64,000 bases of DNA, taken from NCBI GenBank assembly GCA_913775715.1, contig CAJYMC010000005.1, positions 124,001-188,000 of the forward strand. The letters are read 5' to 3'. The position numbers and the translations under genes were made by a program. The notes beneath the pieces were generated by a model. It made no database searches. It saw nothing but the letters and a program-made list of their open reading frames with translations, and was not told the DNA's origin. The stretch comes from an uncultured Exiguobacterium sp. (lineage in GTDB: Bacteria; Bacillota; Bacilli; Exiguobacteriales; Exiguobacteriaceae). This document shows, one piece after another, positions 42,338-51,018 of this stretch (positions are counted from its first letter, which is position 1; each line of letters starts with the position of its first letter).

Positions 42338-43204
42338 ATGAAAAAACCAATTAAAAAAGCCATTATTCCAGCTGCGGGGCTCGGCACGCGTTTTTTACCG
42401 GCAACAAAAGCGATGCCAAAAGAGATGTTACCGATTCTCGATAAACCGACGATTCAATACATCGTGGAAGAAGCCGCTGCCGCAGGAATCGAAGATATCA
42501 TCATCGTGACCGGAAAACATAAACGTGCGATCGAGGATCATTTTGATCATCAATATGAACTAGAAGCTGCGCTTCAAGCGTCGGGAAAAACAGAGCTACT
42601 GGAGAAGGTGTGTGCTTCGACGAATCTCGCGAATATTTTTTATGTCCGTCAAAAGGAACAGAAAGGACTTGGTCACGCGATTTGGACAGCTCGTCAATTC
42701 ATCGGAGACGAGCCATTCGCTGTCTTGCTCGGAGATGATATCGTCGAATCGGAGACGCCGGCAATCCGGCAATTGATGGACGCCTACGAAGAGACCGGTC
42801 AGTCCGTCATTGGTGTCCAAGAAGTCGAACCGAAAGAAACACATCGCTACGGAATCATCGATCCGCTCGATAAAGAGGGACGACTTTATCCGGTCCGACG
42901 GTTCGTCGAGAAACCGGAGCCTGGGACGGCGCCTTCGAATCTTGCGATCATGGGTCGGTACGTCTTGACGGCGGATATCTTTGATTACTTGGAAAATCAG
43001 TCGGAAGGCGCTGGTGGCGAGATTCAATTGACCGATGCGATCGAACGGTTGAATGCGGACCAAGCAGTCTATGCGTTTGATTTTGAGGGGAACCGTCATG
43101 ATGTCGGTGAGAAACTCGGTTTCGTCAAGACGACGATTGAATATGCGATGAAGGATCCTGAAATGCATGAAGAATTAAAAGCGTTCCTTAAACGATTCCA
43201 GTAA
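42338..43204 (+). CDS. gtaB: UTP-glucose-1-phosphate uridylyltransferase
   Basis: 288 residues from ATG 42338 (GAAGGAG upstream; an in-frame ATG at 42317 overlaps the end of the previous gene). Makes UDP-glucose for teichoic acid glucosylation, glycolipid and, through Ugd and GalE, other sugars. The N-terminal nucleotide site is [28 protein letters not shown] and [14 protein letters not shown] are also typical of GalU/GtaB. Complete and of normal length; in operon with the TagE-like gene. Confidence 0.94.
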   Translation: MKKPIKKAIIPAAGLGTRFLPATKAMPKEMLPILDKPTIQYIVEEAAAAGIEDIIIVTGKHKRAIEDHFDHQYELEAALQASGKTELLEKVCASTNLANIFYVRQKEQKGLGHAIWTARQFIGDEPFAVLLGDDIVESETPAIRQLMDAYEETGQSVIGVQEVEPKETHRYGIIDPLDKEGRLYPVRRFVEKPEPGTAPSNLAIMGRYVLTADIFDYLENQSEGAGGEIQLTDAIERLNADQAVYAFDFEGNRHDVGEKLGFVKTTIEYAMKDPEMHEELKAFLKRFQ

Positions 43205-43206
43205 AT

Positions 43207-43245
43207 CAGACGTGTCCGCCCGAAGGGGGTGTACACGTTTTTTTG
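43207..43245 (+). terminator. Terminator of gtaB
   Basis: Stem CGTGTCCGCCC / GGGGTGTACACG with a GAAG loop, followed by TTTTTTT. Confidence 0.75.
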
Positions 43246-43261
43246 ATTAATCGTAAACGCT

Positions 43262-43313
43262 AAAAACTCCACCCTATACGTTGGACGATTTGTCCTGTAT
43301 GAAGTGGAGTTCG
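43262..43313 (-). terminator. Terminator of the diguanylate cyclase gene
   Basis: AACTCCAC / GTGGAGTT outer pairing with an inner GGAC/GTCC hairpin; TTTTTAG follows on the minus strand. Confidence 0.6.
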
Positions 43314-43326
43314 TATATCGAAGTCT

Positions 43327-44352
43327 TCACAATAGATGACTCGCGATCCGGACGATGTTTCGTCCCGATCGTTTCGCTTGATAAAGCGCTTGATCCGATA
43401 GTTCCATCGATTGCTGGACAGGGATGTCGCGCTTTCCGGAAGAGAGTCCGATCGATGTCGTGACGTGAATCGAAGAGCCGTCGAGCAAACGGAACGTATG
43501 CCGTTCAACTTCCTGACGGATCCGTTCAGCGATGGTAGTCGCGTGTTCTGCTGTCAGATCGGTCAGGAGCACGATGAATTCTTCACCACCCATGCGGGCG
43601 ACTAAATCTTCCGGACGGGTATTACGCTCCAGTATCTTCGCGAACTGTTCCAATACCGCATCACCATTAGAATGACCGTACTGGTCGTTTACTTGTTTGA
43701 ACTGATCCAAATCCAGGATGATCAAATGATAGGTCGAAGATTGACCGGCTAGTGTCTTGGCGCGTAATTCCCACGCCCGTCGGTTGGCAAGACCCGTCAA
43801 GGCATCATATTCTGCTAGTTGTTGATAGACCTCGAGTTGCTTCCGGTAGCGTTGCTGCAGCGGTAACAGATAAAGGAATATACCGTACATCAATAACGTG
43901 AGACTTCCGTGAAAGGCAATCGTGGACAGCGTTCGCTCCGGTAGGAAGAACAAAATGGTACTTCCGATCAGAAGATGCAGCAAGCTAAAGCGTAGAGCAA
44001 GATATGTCTTTTTTTGTAAAATTGACGAGAGAATGACGATGCCTACCCCCGACAGGAGCACTTGCTCGATATCTGTCGTTATTCCTGTATGGATTAAAGC
44101 AATGAGCGCTATACTACCGAACGCTCTTTTTTCTCGATGATAGGCCAGTATAACAAAAGGGATGACCTGCCAAATCAAAGATTGTGATGCAAATAGAATA
44201 TCAATAATCAGTAGGTAACTGCCAAACCAGATTATGAGCATTAAGGTACCAATGAATTCACTATTTCTATTACGAATCAGTTGGTATGTGGCTAAAAGGA
44301 GATACGTCAGGGCAAACATCATCGACCCTTGAATCACCCAATTTTGAATCAT
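43327..44352 (-). CDS. Membrane diguanylate cyclase with intact GGEEF and I-site
   Basis: 341 residues from ATG 44352; GGATG is a weak ribosome site, and a TTG further up is possible. Six hydrophobic helices span about 5-170, a membrane sensor of unassigned type, followed by a short linker and a GGDEF domain with DALTGLANRRAWE, LDLDQFKQVND, HSNGDAVL and ARMGGEEF. The product-inhibition site RPED lies exactly five residues before GGEEF. It should make c-di-GMP and be feedback-limited. It sits next to the riboswitch-controlled glycosidase and pel operon, whose signal it probably provides. Confidence 0.9.
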   Translation of the reverse strand: MIQNWVIQGSMMFALTYLLLATYQLIRNRNSEFIGTLMLIIWFGSYLLIIDILFASQSLIWQVIPFVILAYHREKRAFGSIALIALIHTGITTDIEQVLLSGVGIVILSSILQKKTYLALRFSLLHLLIGSTILFFLPERTLSTIAFHGSLTLLMYGIFLYLLPLQQRYRKQLEVYQQLAEYDALTGLANRRAWELRAKTLAGQSSTYHLIILDLDQFKQVNDQYGHSNGDAVLEQFAKILERNTRPEDLVARMGGEEFIVLLTDLTAEHATTIAERIRQEVERHTFRLLDGSSIHVTTSIGLSSGKRDIPVQQSMELSDQALYQAKRSGRNIVRIASHLL

Positions 44353-44388
44353 ATATAAGACATCCAATCTATACAAATAGTTTTCTAA

Positions 44389-44440
44389 AATATATAATTA
44401 AAAACGATTAGTGTCAAATACTGTATATCAGTATTTGACA
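44389..44440 (-). promoter_or_regulatory. Consensus promoter of the cyclase gene with palindrome over the -35
   Basis: Minus strand: -35 TTGACA (44417-44412), 17-bp spacer and -10 TATATT (44394-44389). The -35 is one end of a perfect 12-bp-arm inverted repeat TGTCAAATACTG-TATAT-CAGTATTTGACA (44412-44440), so a bound dimer would block RNA polymerase. Confidence 0.65.
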
Positions 44441-44463
44441 TGATGGTTTTTTATGGAGACAAA

Positions 44464-44503
44464 AAGGACCATTTTCCTCGGATTGCAGAGGGAAATGGTC
44501 CTT
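44464..44503 (-). terminator. Terminator of the PelA-hydrolase-like gene
   Basis: Stem AAGGACCATTTTCCTC / GAGGGAAATGGTCCTT, followed on the minus strand by TTTTTGTC. Confidence 0.8.
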
Positions 44504-44584
44504 CATCTTCGAAGTAGGGAATATGCCAGTTACTTGACAAGTGATGGAATTCACTGTCACTTTATAAGGTGGTATACGATGCGT

Positions 44585-45442
44585 TTAGAATTTATTGTAA
44601 TTTAAATCGACGTTTGATTTCATGTGAAGGAATCCGTTCTTTTGAGCGAGTGACGCACTCTTCGTTCCTTGTACCGAAGAAATCGTCAATGTTTTGATGT
44701 CCTGAGATTGACTCAATTTTTGGAGGTCTGTCATCCGATCCTTTGACCACTGATCGTTGGCAACCGTTGAATAATTGAAGTTCTCCCACATGATGCCATC
44801 GACATAAGGATACGTATGATACTTCAACGTTCCGAATCCCCAGTTTTGGATCAGTGATAGAGACGCGTGTTTTGTTTTCAGTGATTTGAGGAAGTTCGTC
44901 ATTCCTACCCGTTGTTGTTCGAGAACGACAGGTTGGTCGGCATGTTCGTTATCGATGTTACCGACTGTGTCGAGAAAAACGCCATCTAGTCCTTTTTGGA
45001 CGATTTGTTTTTCGACTTCCTTCATTAGAACCGCTTGATAATGCTTCGATGTGATATCCGTTAAGTACGAATCCCATTCAGCGTAATGGATCCGCTGACC
45101 ATCCCGGTGGAAGAAGTCTGATTCGACGAGTTGCCCCATCAAATCCGTGTTCCAGTTGTCTGCTTCCATCGTATTGATGTAGCCATATACTTTTGTTCCG
45201 TTTTGTTGAATCTGTTTGATTTGTGCAGCGGTATAAAAGACGGGTTCGATGATCATGACATCGTATTGTTGCATCTTCTTGATTTTTGCTGCTGACGGTG
45301 CGTCGTAGTAAACCTTATACGACTTCGCATTGTCTAGTGGATTGGATTTCGCTGCTTTTGCGTCTAGTGACGACATGAAGAACACTCCTAATAAAAGAAT
45401 GCACAAAATAGACGTCATGCGCTTGAGTGAGATAATACCCAT
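44585..45442 (-). CDS. Secreted PelA-hydrolase-like (GH114/GH166 type) glycosidase
   Basis: 285 residues; AGGAGG 8 bases before ATG 45442. Signal peptide about 1-33 (LDAKAAK). The mature part is a TIM barrel of the endo-alpha-1,4-polygalactosaminidase group: YDVMIIEPVFYTAAQIKQIQ, KVYGYINTMEADNW, GLDGVFLDTVGNID with acidic catalytic candidates, LIQNWGFGTL and GIMWENFNYST. In Gram-negative Pel systems such a barrel is the N-terminal half of PelA; here it is a separate protein, while the deacetylase half is in the pel operon. It probably trims or releases Pel outside the cell. A c-di-GMP-I riboswitch precedes it, and its own terminator follows. Confidence 0.8.
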   Translation of the reverse strand: MGIISLKRMTSILCILLLGVFFMSSLDAKAAKSNPLDNAKSYKVYYDAPSAAKIKKMQQYDVMIIEPVFYTAAQIKQIQQNGTKVYGYINTMEADNWNTDLMGQLVESDFFHRDGQRIHYAEWDSYLTDITSKHYQAVLMKEVEKQIVQKGLDGVFLDTVGNIDNEHADQPVVLEQQRVGMTNFLKSLKTKHASLSLIQNWGFGTLKYHTYPYVDGIMWENFNYSTVANDQWSKDRMTDLQKLSQSQDIKTLTISSVQGTKSASLAQKNGFLHMKSNVDLNYNKF

Positions 45443-45474
45443 GTTGATAGCCTCCTGATTAATTATCAGAGAGC

Positions 45475-45562
45475 GGCCGCGGCATTGCAGACTGGCGATC
45501 GGTATCCGAAGATCGACGACCCATGTCTTTGCGCCCTTACTTTTCAGTAAGTTTGCCCTTCT
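45475..45562 (-). ncRNA. c-di-GMP-I (GEMM-I) riboswitch
   Basis: On the minus strand: AGGGCAAAC, a P1b stem CTTACT-GAAAA-AGTAAG with GNRA-like loop, GGGCGCAAAG (the conserved GCAAAG element), a second stem with a GATC-TTCG-GATA top, then CGCCAGTCTGC and a closing TGCC pairing back to GGGCA. This order and these conserved segments match the GEMM-I aptamer. Downstream, CTGAT-AATTA-ATCAG overlaps the start of AGGAGG, suggesting control of translation start. TACAAT (45577-45572) is a plausible -10. It controls the glycosidase gene at 44585. Confidence 0.85.
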
Positions 45563-45639
45563 CGATATGAAATTGTAGTGTTCCAACGATACATTTCTTC
45601 CATCTTCATACCGATAAAAAACAAAAGGAGTGAATGAAA

Positions 45640-46866
45640 ATGATATATACTCAGCACCGTCAAGGCATTAAGTGGATTGAGATGATCGTTAGTATTCTTA
45701 TTATCGGCACTTTAGACTATATGTTTAATCTTTCAATCTTAAAATGGACGATTGATCCACTTATTTTTTATATTTTACTTTTTTCGCTTCGTTACGGACT
45801 CCTTGGGGCATTCGCGAGTTTCCTGTTTACGATGATCTATCACCTGAGTGCGCTCGCCTGGGCGGGAGAAGACGTTTTACTCTTCGTTTATGACCGCGGT
45901 GAGATGTCATGGATCATCCTGCATTTCCTCGTCGCGATCTCTTGCGGTACGTTCAGTACGTCGTTTCAGGAGCGCTATCTGTCTTTGCGTCTCCGTCAGG
46001 AAGAAGTTTTGGCGGAAAACGAACAGCTACGTGATACGCTCGAAAAGCTGCGTGTCGCTCAAGAAGCAATGCGAAATAAGGTACTAGAATCCAATCATAC
46101 GTTGACGAACATCTACCGGATCGGAACAGAACTCGATCAGTCCGTCGCGGATATCGTTCGCGATAAACTCGTACAAATCTTACAAGACTCCTTTGATGCG
46201 AAGGAAATTGCAATCTATCACGTCGATGCGTCGCGGCGTACCTTACGATTACACATCCGTTTCGGAGATAAGGAACAGTTGCCGCAAACGATGTTCATTG
46301 ATCCAGAACAAGGCATCTATCAACGGGTGTTCCAAAAACAAGCAATCGCGATCCGGACGATTGATGAGACGGATGTACCGCTACTCCTCGCGCCGATTCG
46401 TTACGACGGACGCATTCAGGAAGTCGTCGTCATTCAATCGATCGCCTTTGAGCGCTTGACGAACTATGAGATGCACGTCATGCAATTGATCGTCGATTGG
46501 ACAGGCTCACGCATCGAGAAAGCAATGCTGATGGAATGGATCGAGACGCGTCATGAATTGATCGAAGGGACGCGCATCTTCAAACGGGAGCACTTCGAAG
46601 AGAAAGTGAAATATCAAGAATACAGACGTGAGCATTACGGTCAACCGTACAGTCTCGTTCAGCTTGATATTCGCAATACACCGTTCTCACTGATCGAACT
46701 AGAGCTGATTTTACGACAATCGATGCGCGAAATTGACTTGATCGGTTTTGATGAGGACACGGAAAAACTCCAATTCCTACTACCCGGAACACCTCAAGAA
46801 CATGCCAACCGATTCCTCGAACGAATCAAAGCTGTGTATGCGCAAAAGGGAGGACGTGTCCAATGA
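45640..46866 (+). CDS. pelD: PelD, c-di-GMP receptor of the Pel machinery
   Basis: 408 residues; AAAGGAG is 9 bases before ATG 45640 (only 3 before ATG 45634). Four membrane helices (about 15-100), a coiled-coil linker (about 115-150), a GAF domain (about 155-290) and a degenerate GGDEF domain. The active motif reads EDTEK instead of GGDEF, but the inhibitory-site motif REID (about 363-366) lies five residues before it, exactly the pattern by which PelD binds c-di-GMP without making it. It starts the pelDEAFG operon, divergent from the riboswitch gene, and should activate PelF-dependent synthesis. Confidence 0.92.
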   Translation: MIYTQHRQGIKWIEMIVSILIIGTLDYMFNLSILKWTIDPLIFYILLFSLRYGLLGAFASFLFTMIYHLSALAWAGEDVLLFVYDRGEMSWIILHFLVAISCGTFSTSFQERYLSLRLRQEEVLAENEQLRDTLEKLRVAQEAMRNKVLESNHTLTNIYRIGTELDQSVADIVRDKLVQILQDSFDAKEIAIYHVDASRRTLRLHIRFGDKEQLPQTMFIDPEQGIYQRVFQKQAIAIRTIDETDVPLLLAPIRYDGRIQEVVVIQSIAFERLTNYEMHVMQLIVDWTGSRIEKAMLMEWIETRHELIEGTRIFKREHFEEKVKYQEYRREHYGQPYSLVQLDIRNTPFSLIELELILRQSMREIDLIGFDEDTEKLQFLLPGTPQEHANRFLERIKAVYAQKGGRVQ

Positions 46867-47771
46867 TGACACTCCTGTCCGTTCTATATGTACTCCACCT
46901 TTTGCTCGTCGTGTTGGTCTATCGTTTACTCGTCTTTCGATTACCAGAGCATGAGCGGGGAATCCTGACGTTCATCTGCCTGTTCAGTGCCGTCCTGCCA
47001 CTCTTTGGTGAAGTACTTGGAGGGATCGCTTACTTGATTTCGAGACGTTTTGCGTCATCGGATACGTTATTGGATTACGATGAATATGTGCAATTTGATG
47101 TCATGAATCTTGAAGGATTGCAACAACAGGCAGCCGATAACATGGAAATGGTTCCAATCAAAGAGGCGTTGAACATGGATGCGAAACGCCGGAAACAGTC
47201 GATGATCCATTTAACGACATCCTCTCTGAAGGACAGTGGAAAATATCTGCAATACGGACTCGACCATGATGACTCGGAAACCGTCCACTATGCAGCGACG
47301 GTCCGAAACTCCTTGTTTGATCGATATGAAGCCAACCTTCGTCTGCGGGAACAACAACTCAATCCCGTCGACGTGACGACGTATCATGTGTTCATTCAAG
47401 AATGTAAAACTTTCCTCGATAGTGGTCTATTAGATGAAGGCGGTATCGGTCGACTCGATGATCGCCTTCATCTAGTGCTAGAACAAATGCGTATTCTTTA
47501 TCCGACGGATCTCGTCCGAATCGAAGCGGAAGCGGAAATGGCGATACGTCAAGGGGAAGAGGAAAAAGCGATTTCCTCTTACAACGAAATGATTCAGATC
47601 CATCCGACCTTACCGGACGGATACTTGGCGTTGATTCGTTATTACTTTCACCGACAGGATTGGGTTGCGCTCGGACCGGTGCTCCGCCAGTTAAGAGCAA
47701 CGGTGGCGGAGGAAGACATACCAGAAGAACATCGATTTATATTGGAACGTTTGGAAGGAGGAGACCAATGA
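46863..47771 (+). CDS. pelE: PelE, membrane-anchored TPR scaffold
   Basis: 302 residues; ATGA overlap with pelD. Two N-terminal membrane helices (about 3-60), then helical repeats (KYLQYGLDHDDSETVHYAAT; AEMAIRQGEEEKAISSYNEM; HPTLPDGYLALIRYYFHRQD) of TPR type. Known PelE links PelD to the rest of the inner-membrane synthase. Position and size fit; sequence alone would give only a TPR membrane protein. Confidence 0.85.
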   Translation: MMTLLSVLYVLHLLLVVLVYRLLVFRLPEHERGILTFICLFSAVLPLFGEVLGGIAYLISRRFASSDTLLDYDEYVQFDVMNLEGLQQQAADNMEMVPIKEALNMDAKRRKQSMIHLTTSSLKDSGKYLQYGLDHDDSETVHYAATVRNSLFDRYEANLRLREQQLNPVDVTTYHVFIQECKTFLDSGLLDEGGIGRLDDRLHLVLEQMRILYPTDLVRIEAEAEMAIRQGEEEKAISSYNEMIQIHPTLPDGYLALIRYYFHRQDWVALGPVLRQLRATVAEEDIPEEHRFILERLEGGDQ

Positions 47772-49603
47772 AGAAGAAACCTTATGGCTACCTCATTGGA
47801 TTGTTTGCCGTGTTATTCGTGACGATGGGCATCGTACAATTGTTTCGTCTCGATTATCCGCATCGACTGATTCCTTCTGAAAAATCGAAGGTTCGTTCAT
47901 TCGAGACGACGAATACGAAAACAACCGAAGCAAAAGGAGAGGCATTGCGTGTCTACTTGCTTCAAAACGATAGTGATCTATCAAAAGGCGTCATTCAAAA
48001 CTTTTCGTATGCATTGAAATATGCGAAAATCGATTATCAACGGATTCGTACATCTGACATCAAGACACTCGATCCAAGCGATCGCACAGTCCTTGTCGTA
48101 TCGGGGGAACATACGAAGGAATGGCCGTACGAGACCATTCGAAAGTTCGTCCAGCAAGGAGGAAAGCTCTACGTCGCGGGTCGATTCATCGATCCGAAGT
48201 GGGGGGACTTGGTCGGTGTGAAACGTTTTGGTGACTTCAAGGAAAACATACAAGGGATGACGTTCAAAAAAGATCTATTTCCCGGGTATATCGATTTGCC
48301 AAAAACCTCTACATTATTCGTTCATAGTATCGCGGATGTGACATTGCAAAATGCCGACGTCAAAATCGAAGCGGAGGGAAACCCAATCTTGTGGACGCAT
48401 GCATATGGAAAAGGGGAAGTCCTGTTCTGGAACACCTCTTCGCTGCTTGAAAAAAACTCACGCGGCTTACTCGTCCAGTCGCTATCGTTGCTGTTTCCGA
48501 CGTTCGTTAGTCAACAAGTCGGCATCAAGCTGGCGCACTTCGATGACTTTCCAGCACCCGTACCAGATGCCTCCAATCCAGCGATTCAAAAAAACTATGA
48601 TTTGACCGTCAAGGATTTCTTTGCGGAAGTCTGGTGGAAGGACATGCAACGGATCGCGAAGGAACAGGATGTCATCTATTCCGGATTCATCATCGGAAGC
48701 TACAAGAATGCGATTTATGATACGGAAAAACAATTGATCGAAAATATTCGTTTTCCGATGTTGAATTTCGGACGCGGCTTATTGAAGATGGGTGGGGAAC
48801 TCGGACTACACGGATACAATCACCAACCGCTCGTCATCAACGGAGAGACGATGGATCCGAGTCTCGGTTATATCACATGGAAGAATCGGGCGCAGATGAT
48901 GAAGGGAATCAAGGAAGTCAAGGCGGCACATCAGTATTTCTTCCCGAAAGAGAAAATCCGTAGTTATGTCCCACCATCAAACATCATCGGTCCAACTGGC
49001 TTATCGGTCTTGAATGAAGCGTTTCCGGATGGATTGATCATTGCGTCTCTTTATATCGGGGATGCTTCAAAAGGAAGTTACATTCAGGAGTTCGAACCAG
49101 ATTCTACATATAAGAATCTGTATAACTTTCCACGGATCACAAGCGGATATAATGAATCGCCTGAAGACATGTTCGTCTTAGCCGATGCTGTCGCGAACTT
49201 CGGACTCGTCTCGCACTTCATCCACCCGGATGACGTCCTCGATGAACGACGCTCAAAAGGACAAGGATGGCCGAAGATGGAACGTTCAATCGAAAAGATG
49301 TTCCAGACGATCCATACGGATTATCCGTACCTCGAGAGCATGACACAGTATAATGCATATCAAAAATTAAAGTTGTATCAAGAATCGAAGATCGATATCC
49401 GCTATTCCAAGACAGCAATCGAGATTTCAGGAAGTCAGATGCTTCTTCCTTCTAAGATGATCGTCCGGGTCAACGAAGGGAAATTGAAGACCGGATCCTT
49501 CGCATACGGAAAGGTGCGGAAATTAGGAGAAGCGAACGGTTTATACGAAGTGGAACTCAAGAAGAACTTCGCGCACATACCGGTACTGGGGGTGTCTCAA
49601 TGA
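47768..49603 (+). CDS. pelA: PelA deacetylase half (DUF2194-type polysaccharide deacetylase)
   Basis: 611 residues; GGAGGAG before ATG 47768, with ATGA overlap to pelE. One N-terminal membrane anchor (about 7-24), a Rossmann-like part (about 55-240) and a CE-type deacetylase barrel with HFDDFPAPVP (metal Asp), GELGLHGYNHQP (His-x3-His) and VSHFIHPDD; a C-terminal beta domain follows. It corresponds to the deacetylase part of Gram-negative PelA without the hydrolase, as described for Gram-positive pel operons. It would remove N-acetyl groups from Pel on the cell surface and make the polymer cationic. Confidence 0.9.
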   Translation: MKKKPYGYLIGLFAVLFVTMGIVQLFRLDYPHRLIPSEKSKVRSFETTNTKTTEAKGEALRVYLLQNDSDLSKGVIQNFSYALKYAKIDYQRIRTSDIKTLDPSDRTVLVVSGEHTKEWPYETIRKFVQQGGKLYVAGRFIDPKWGDLVGVKRFGDFKENIQGMTFKKDLFPGYIDLPKTSTLFVHSIADVTLQNADVKIEAEGNPILWTHAYGKGEVLFWNTSSLLEKNSRGLLVQSLSLLFPTFVSQQVGIKLAHFDDFPAPVPDASNPAIQKNYDLTVKDFFAEVWWKDMQRIAKEQDVIYSGFIIGSYKNAIYDTEKQLIENIRFPMLNFGRGLLKMGGELGLHGYNHQPLVINGETMDPSLGYITWKNRAQMMKGIKEVKAAHQYFFPKEKIRSYVPPSNIIGPTGLSVLNEAFPDGLIIASLYIGDASKGSYIQEFEPDSTYKNLYNFPRITSGYNESPEDMFVLADAVANFGLVSHFIHPDDVLDERRSKGQGWPKMERSIEKMFQTIHTDYPYLESMTQYNAYQKLKLYQESKIDIRYSKTAIEISGSQMLLPSKMIVRVNEGKLKTGSFAYGKVRKLGEANGLYEVELKKNFAHIPVLGVSQ

Positions 49604-51018
49604 AAATCGGTCTAGTGCTAGAGGGGAGTTATCCCTATGTTAGTGGTGGCGTCGCCAGTTGGGCACATATGTTGATCCAACAAATGACCGAGCATGAGTT
49701 CGAGCTGATCACGATCACACCTACACGTATGACGGAAGCAGACTTTAGGTACACCCTTCCGGCGAACGTCGTCGGTGTGACGAATCTTCCACTCGATCAA
49801 ACCCATGAGACGCGTCCGTTGAAACAGACGTTGACGCCGGAACAGGAAGAGGATATCAAACGGTGGATGCGATTCCAAGCGACGAACACGTCGATTTTTC
49901 CACTCTTCGGTCAGGCGATCGGAACATCGACGCAATTTTTCTCGAGCCGTCTCTTTTTTGATCTCGTCAAGACGAGCTACCGGGAAGAACAACAGGCTGG
50001 CTCCTTCATTGATTACCTATGGATGTGGCGCAGCATGTATGCACCTGTTCTGGAACTGCTCCAAGCCGACTTACCGACCGTCGATTTGATCCATTCCGCG
50101 TCGACGGGATATGCGGGACTCGTCGCGGCGGCGATCAAACAACGCCAACACGTCCCGTTCGTCCTAACGGAACACGGGATCTACTCCCGTGAACGAGAAG
50201 AGGAGCTCGTCCAAGCGATGTGGATTCCGCAAGAATACCGCATGCACTGGGTGCAGTTCTTTCATCACTTATCACGCGAAGCCTACGCTGGGGCGGACAA
50301 TATCATCACGCTTTTTGACCGAAACGGTGAATTGCAGCGTGAACTTGGAGCACCTGCCGAAAAAATTCGCGTCATCCCGAATGGAATCGATGCGACGGGA
50401 CTTGCGGCGCTAGGACATACTCCGAAGCAGGACGTGCTCCGGATCGGCGCAATCGTCCGTATCGTTCCGATCAAGGATATCAAGACGATGATCCATGCTG
50501 CGAAGGTCTTGCAGGAAATGCACGTCCCGTTCGAAATGACGATCATGGGTCCGCTCGAAGAAGATCCGGAATATGCCCGTGAATGTCAGGAACAAATCGA
50601 TCTGTTTGAGTTATCGGAGAGTGTGACGCTCGTCGGAAAGGTCGATATCCGGAGTTATCTGCCGTCGTTTGATGTTTGTTTATTGACGAGTATCTCCGAA
50701 GGTCAACCGCTGGCTGTCCTAGAAGGGATGGCTGCAGGTATTCCATGGATCGTCACCGACGTCGGCGCTTGCTCCGAGCTGATCAACGGACGGGAAGATG
50801 ATCCTTACGGTCCGGCCGGATTCGTCGTGCCACCGGTCAATCCACGACGGATCGCGGAGCGGTGTGCCTGGTTCCAGTCACACCCGGAAGAAGCGGTTCG
50901 TTTCGGACAAAATGGGAAAGAACGCGCGCTTGCGTATTATCAGACGCGCCGTTTTATCTCGGAGTATCAAACATTGTATCAAGAGAGGGGGGTGACATAT
51001 GGCGGGCATCGGGTTTAA
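49600..51018 (+). CDS. pelF: PelF glycosyltransferase
   Basis: 472 residues, GT4 family, ATGA overlap with pelA. The N-terminal start LVLEGSYPYVSGGVASWAH is a PelF hallmark; the donor domain has RVIPNGIDATGL, GAIVRIVPIKDIKTMIHA and SEGQPLAVLEGMAAGIPWIV. It is a soluble cytoplasmic enzyme that polymerises the Pel chain from a UDP-hexosamine (UDP-GalNAc in studied systems). Its 3' end overlaps pelG by 20 bp. Confidence 0.93.
   Translation: MKIGLVLEGSYPYVSGGVASWAHMLIQQMTEHEFELITITPTRMTEADFRYTLPANVVGVTNLPLDQTHETRPLKQTLTPEQEEDIKRWMRFQATNTSIFPLFGQAIGTSTQFFSSRLFFDLVKTSYREEQQAGSFIDYLWMWRSMYAPVLELLQADLPTVDLIHSASTGYAGLVAAAIKQRQHVPFVLTEHGIYSREREEELVQAMWIPQEYRMHWVQFFHHLSREAYAGADNIITLFDRNGELQRELGAPAEKIRVIPNGIDATGLAALGHTPKQDVLRIGAIVRIVPIKDIKTMIHAAKVLQEMHVPFEMTIMGPLEEDPEYARECQEQIDLFELSESVTLVGKVDIRSYLPSFDVCLLTSISEGQPLAVLEGMAAGIPWIVTDVGACSELINGREDDPYGPAGFVVPPVNPRRIAERCAWFQSHPEEAVRFGQNGKERALAYYQTRRFISEYQTLYQERGVTYGGHRV

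Noticed and set aside
42596-43168. 190-residue open frame on the minus strand
   Set aside because: Antisense to gtaB, a well-supported gene.
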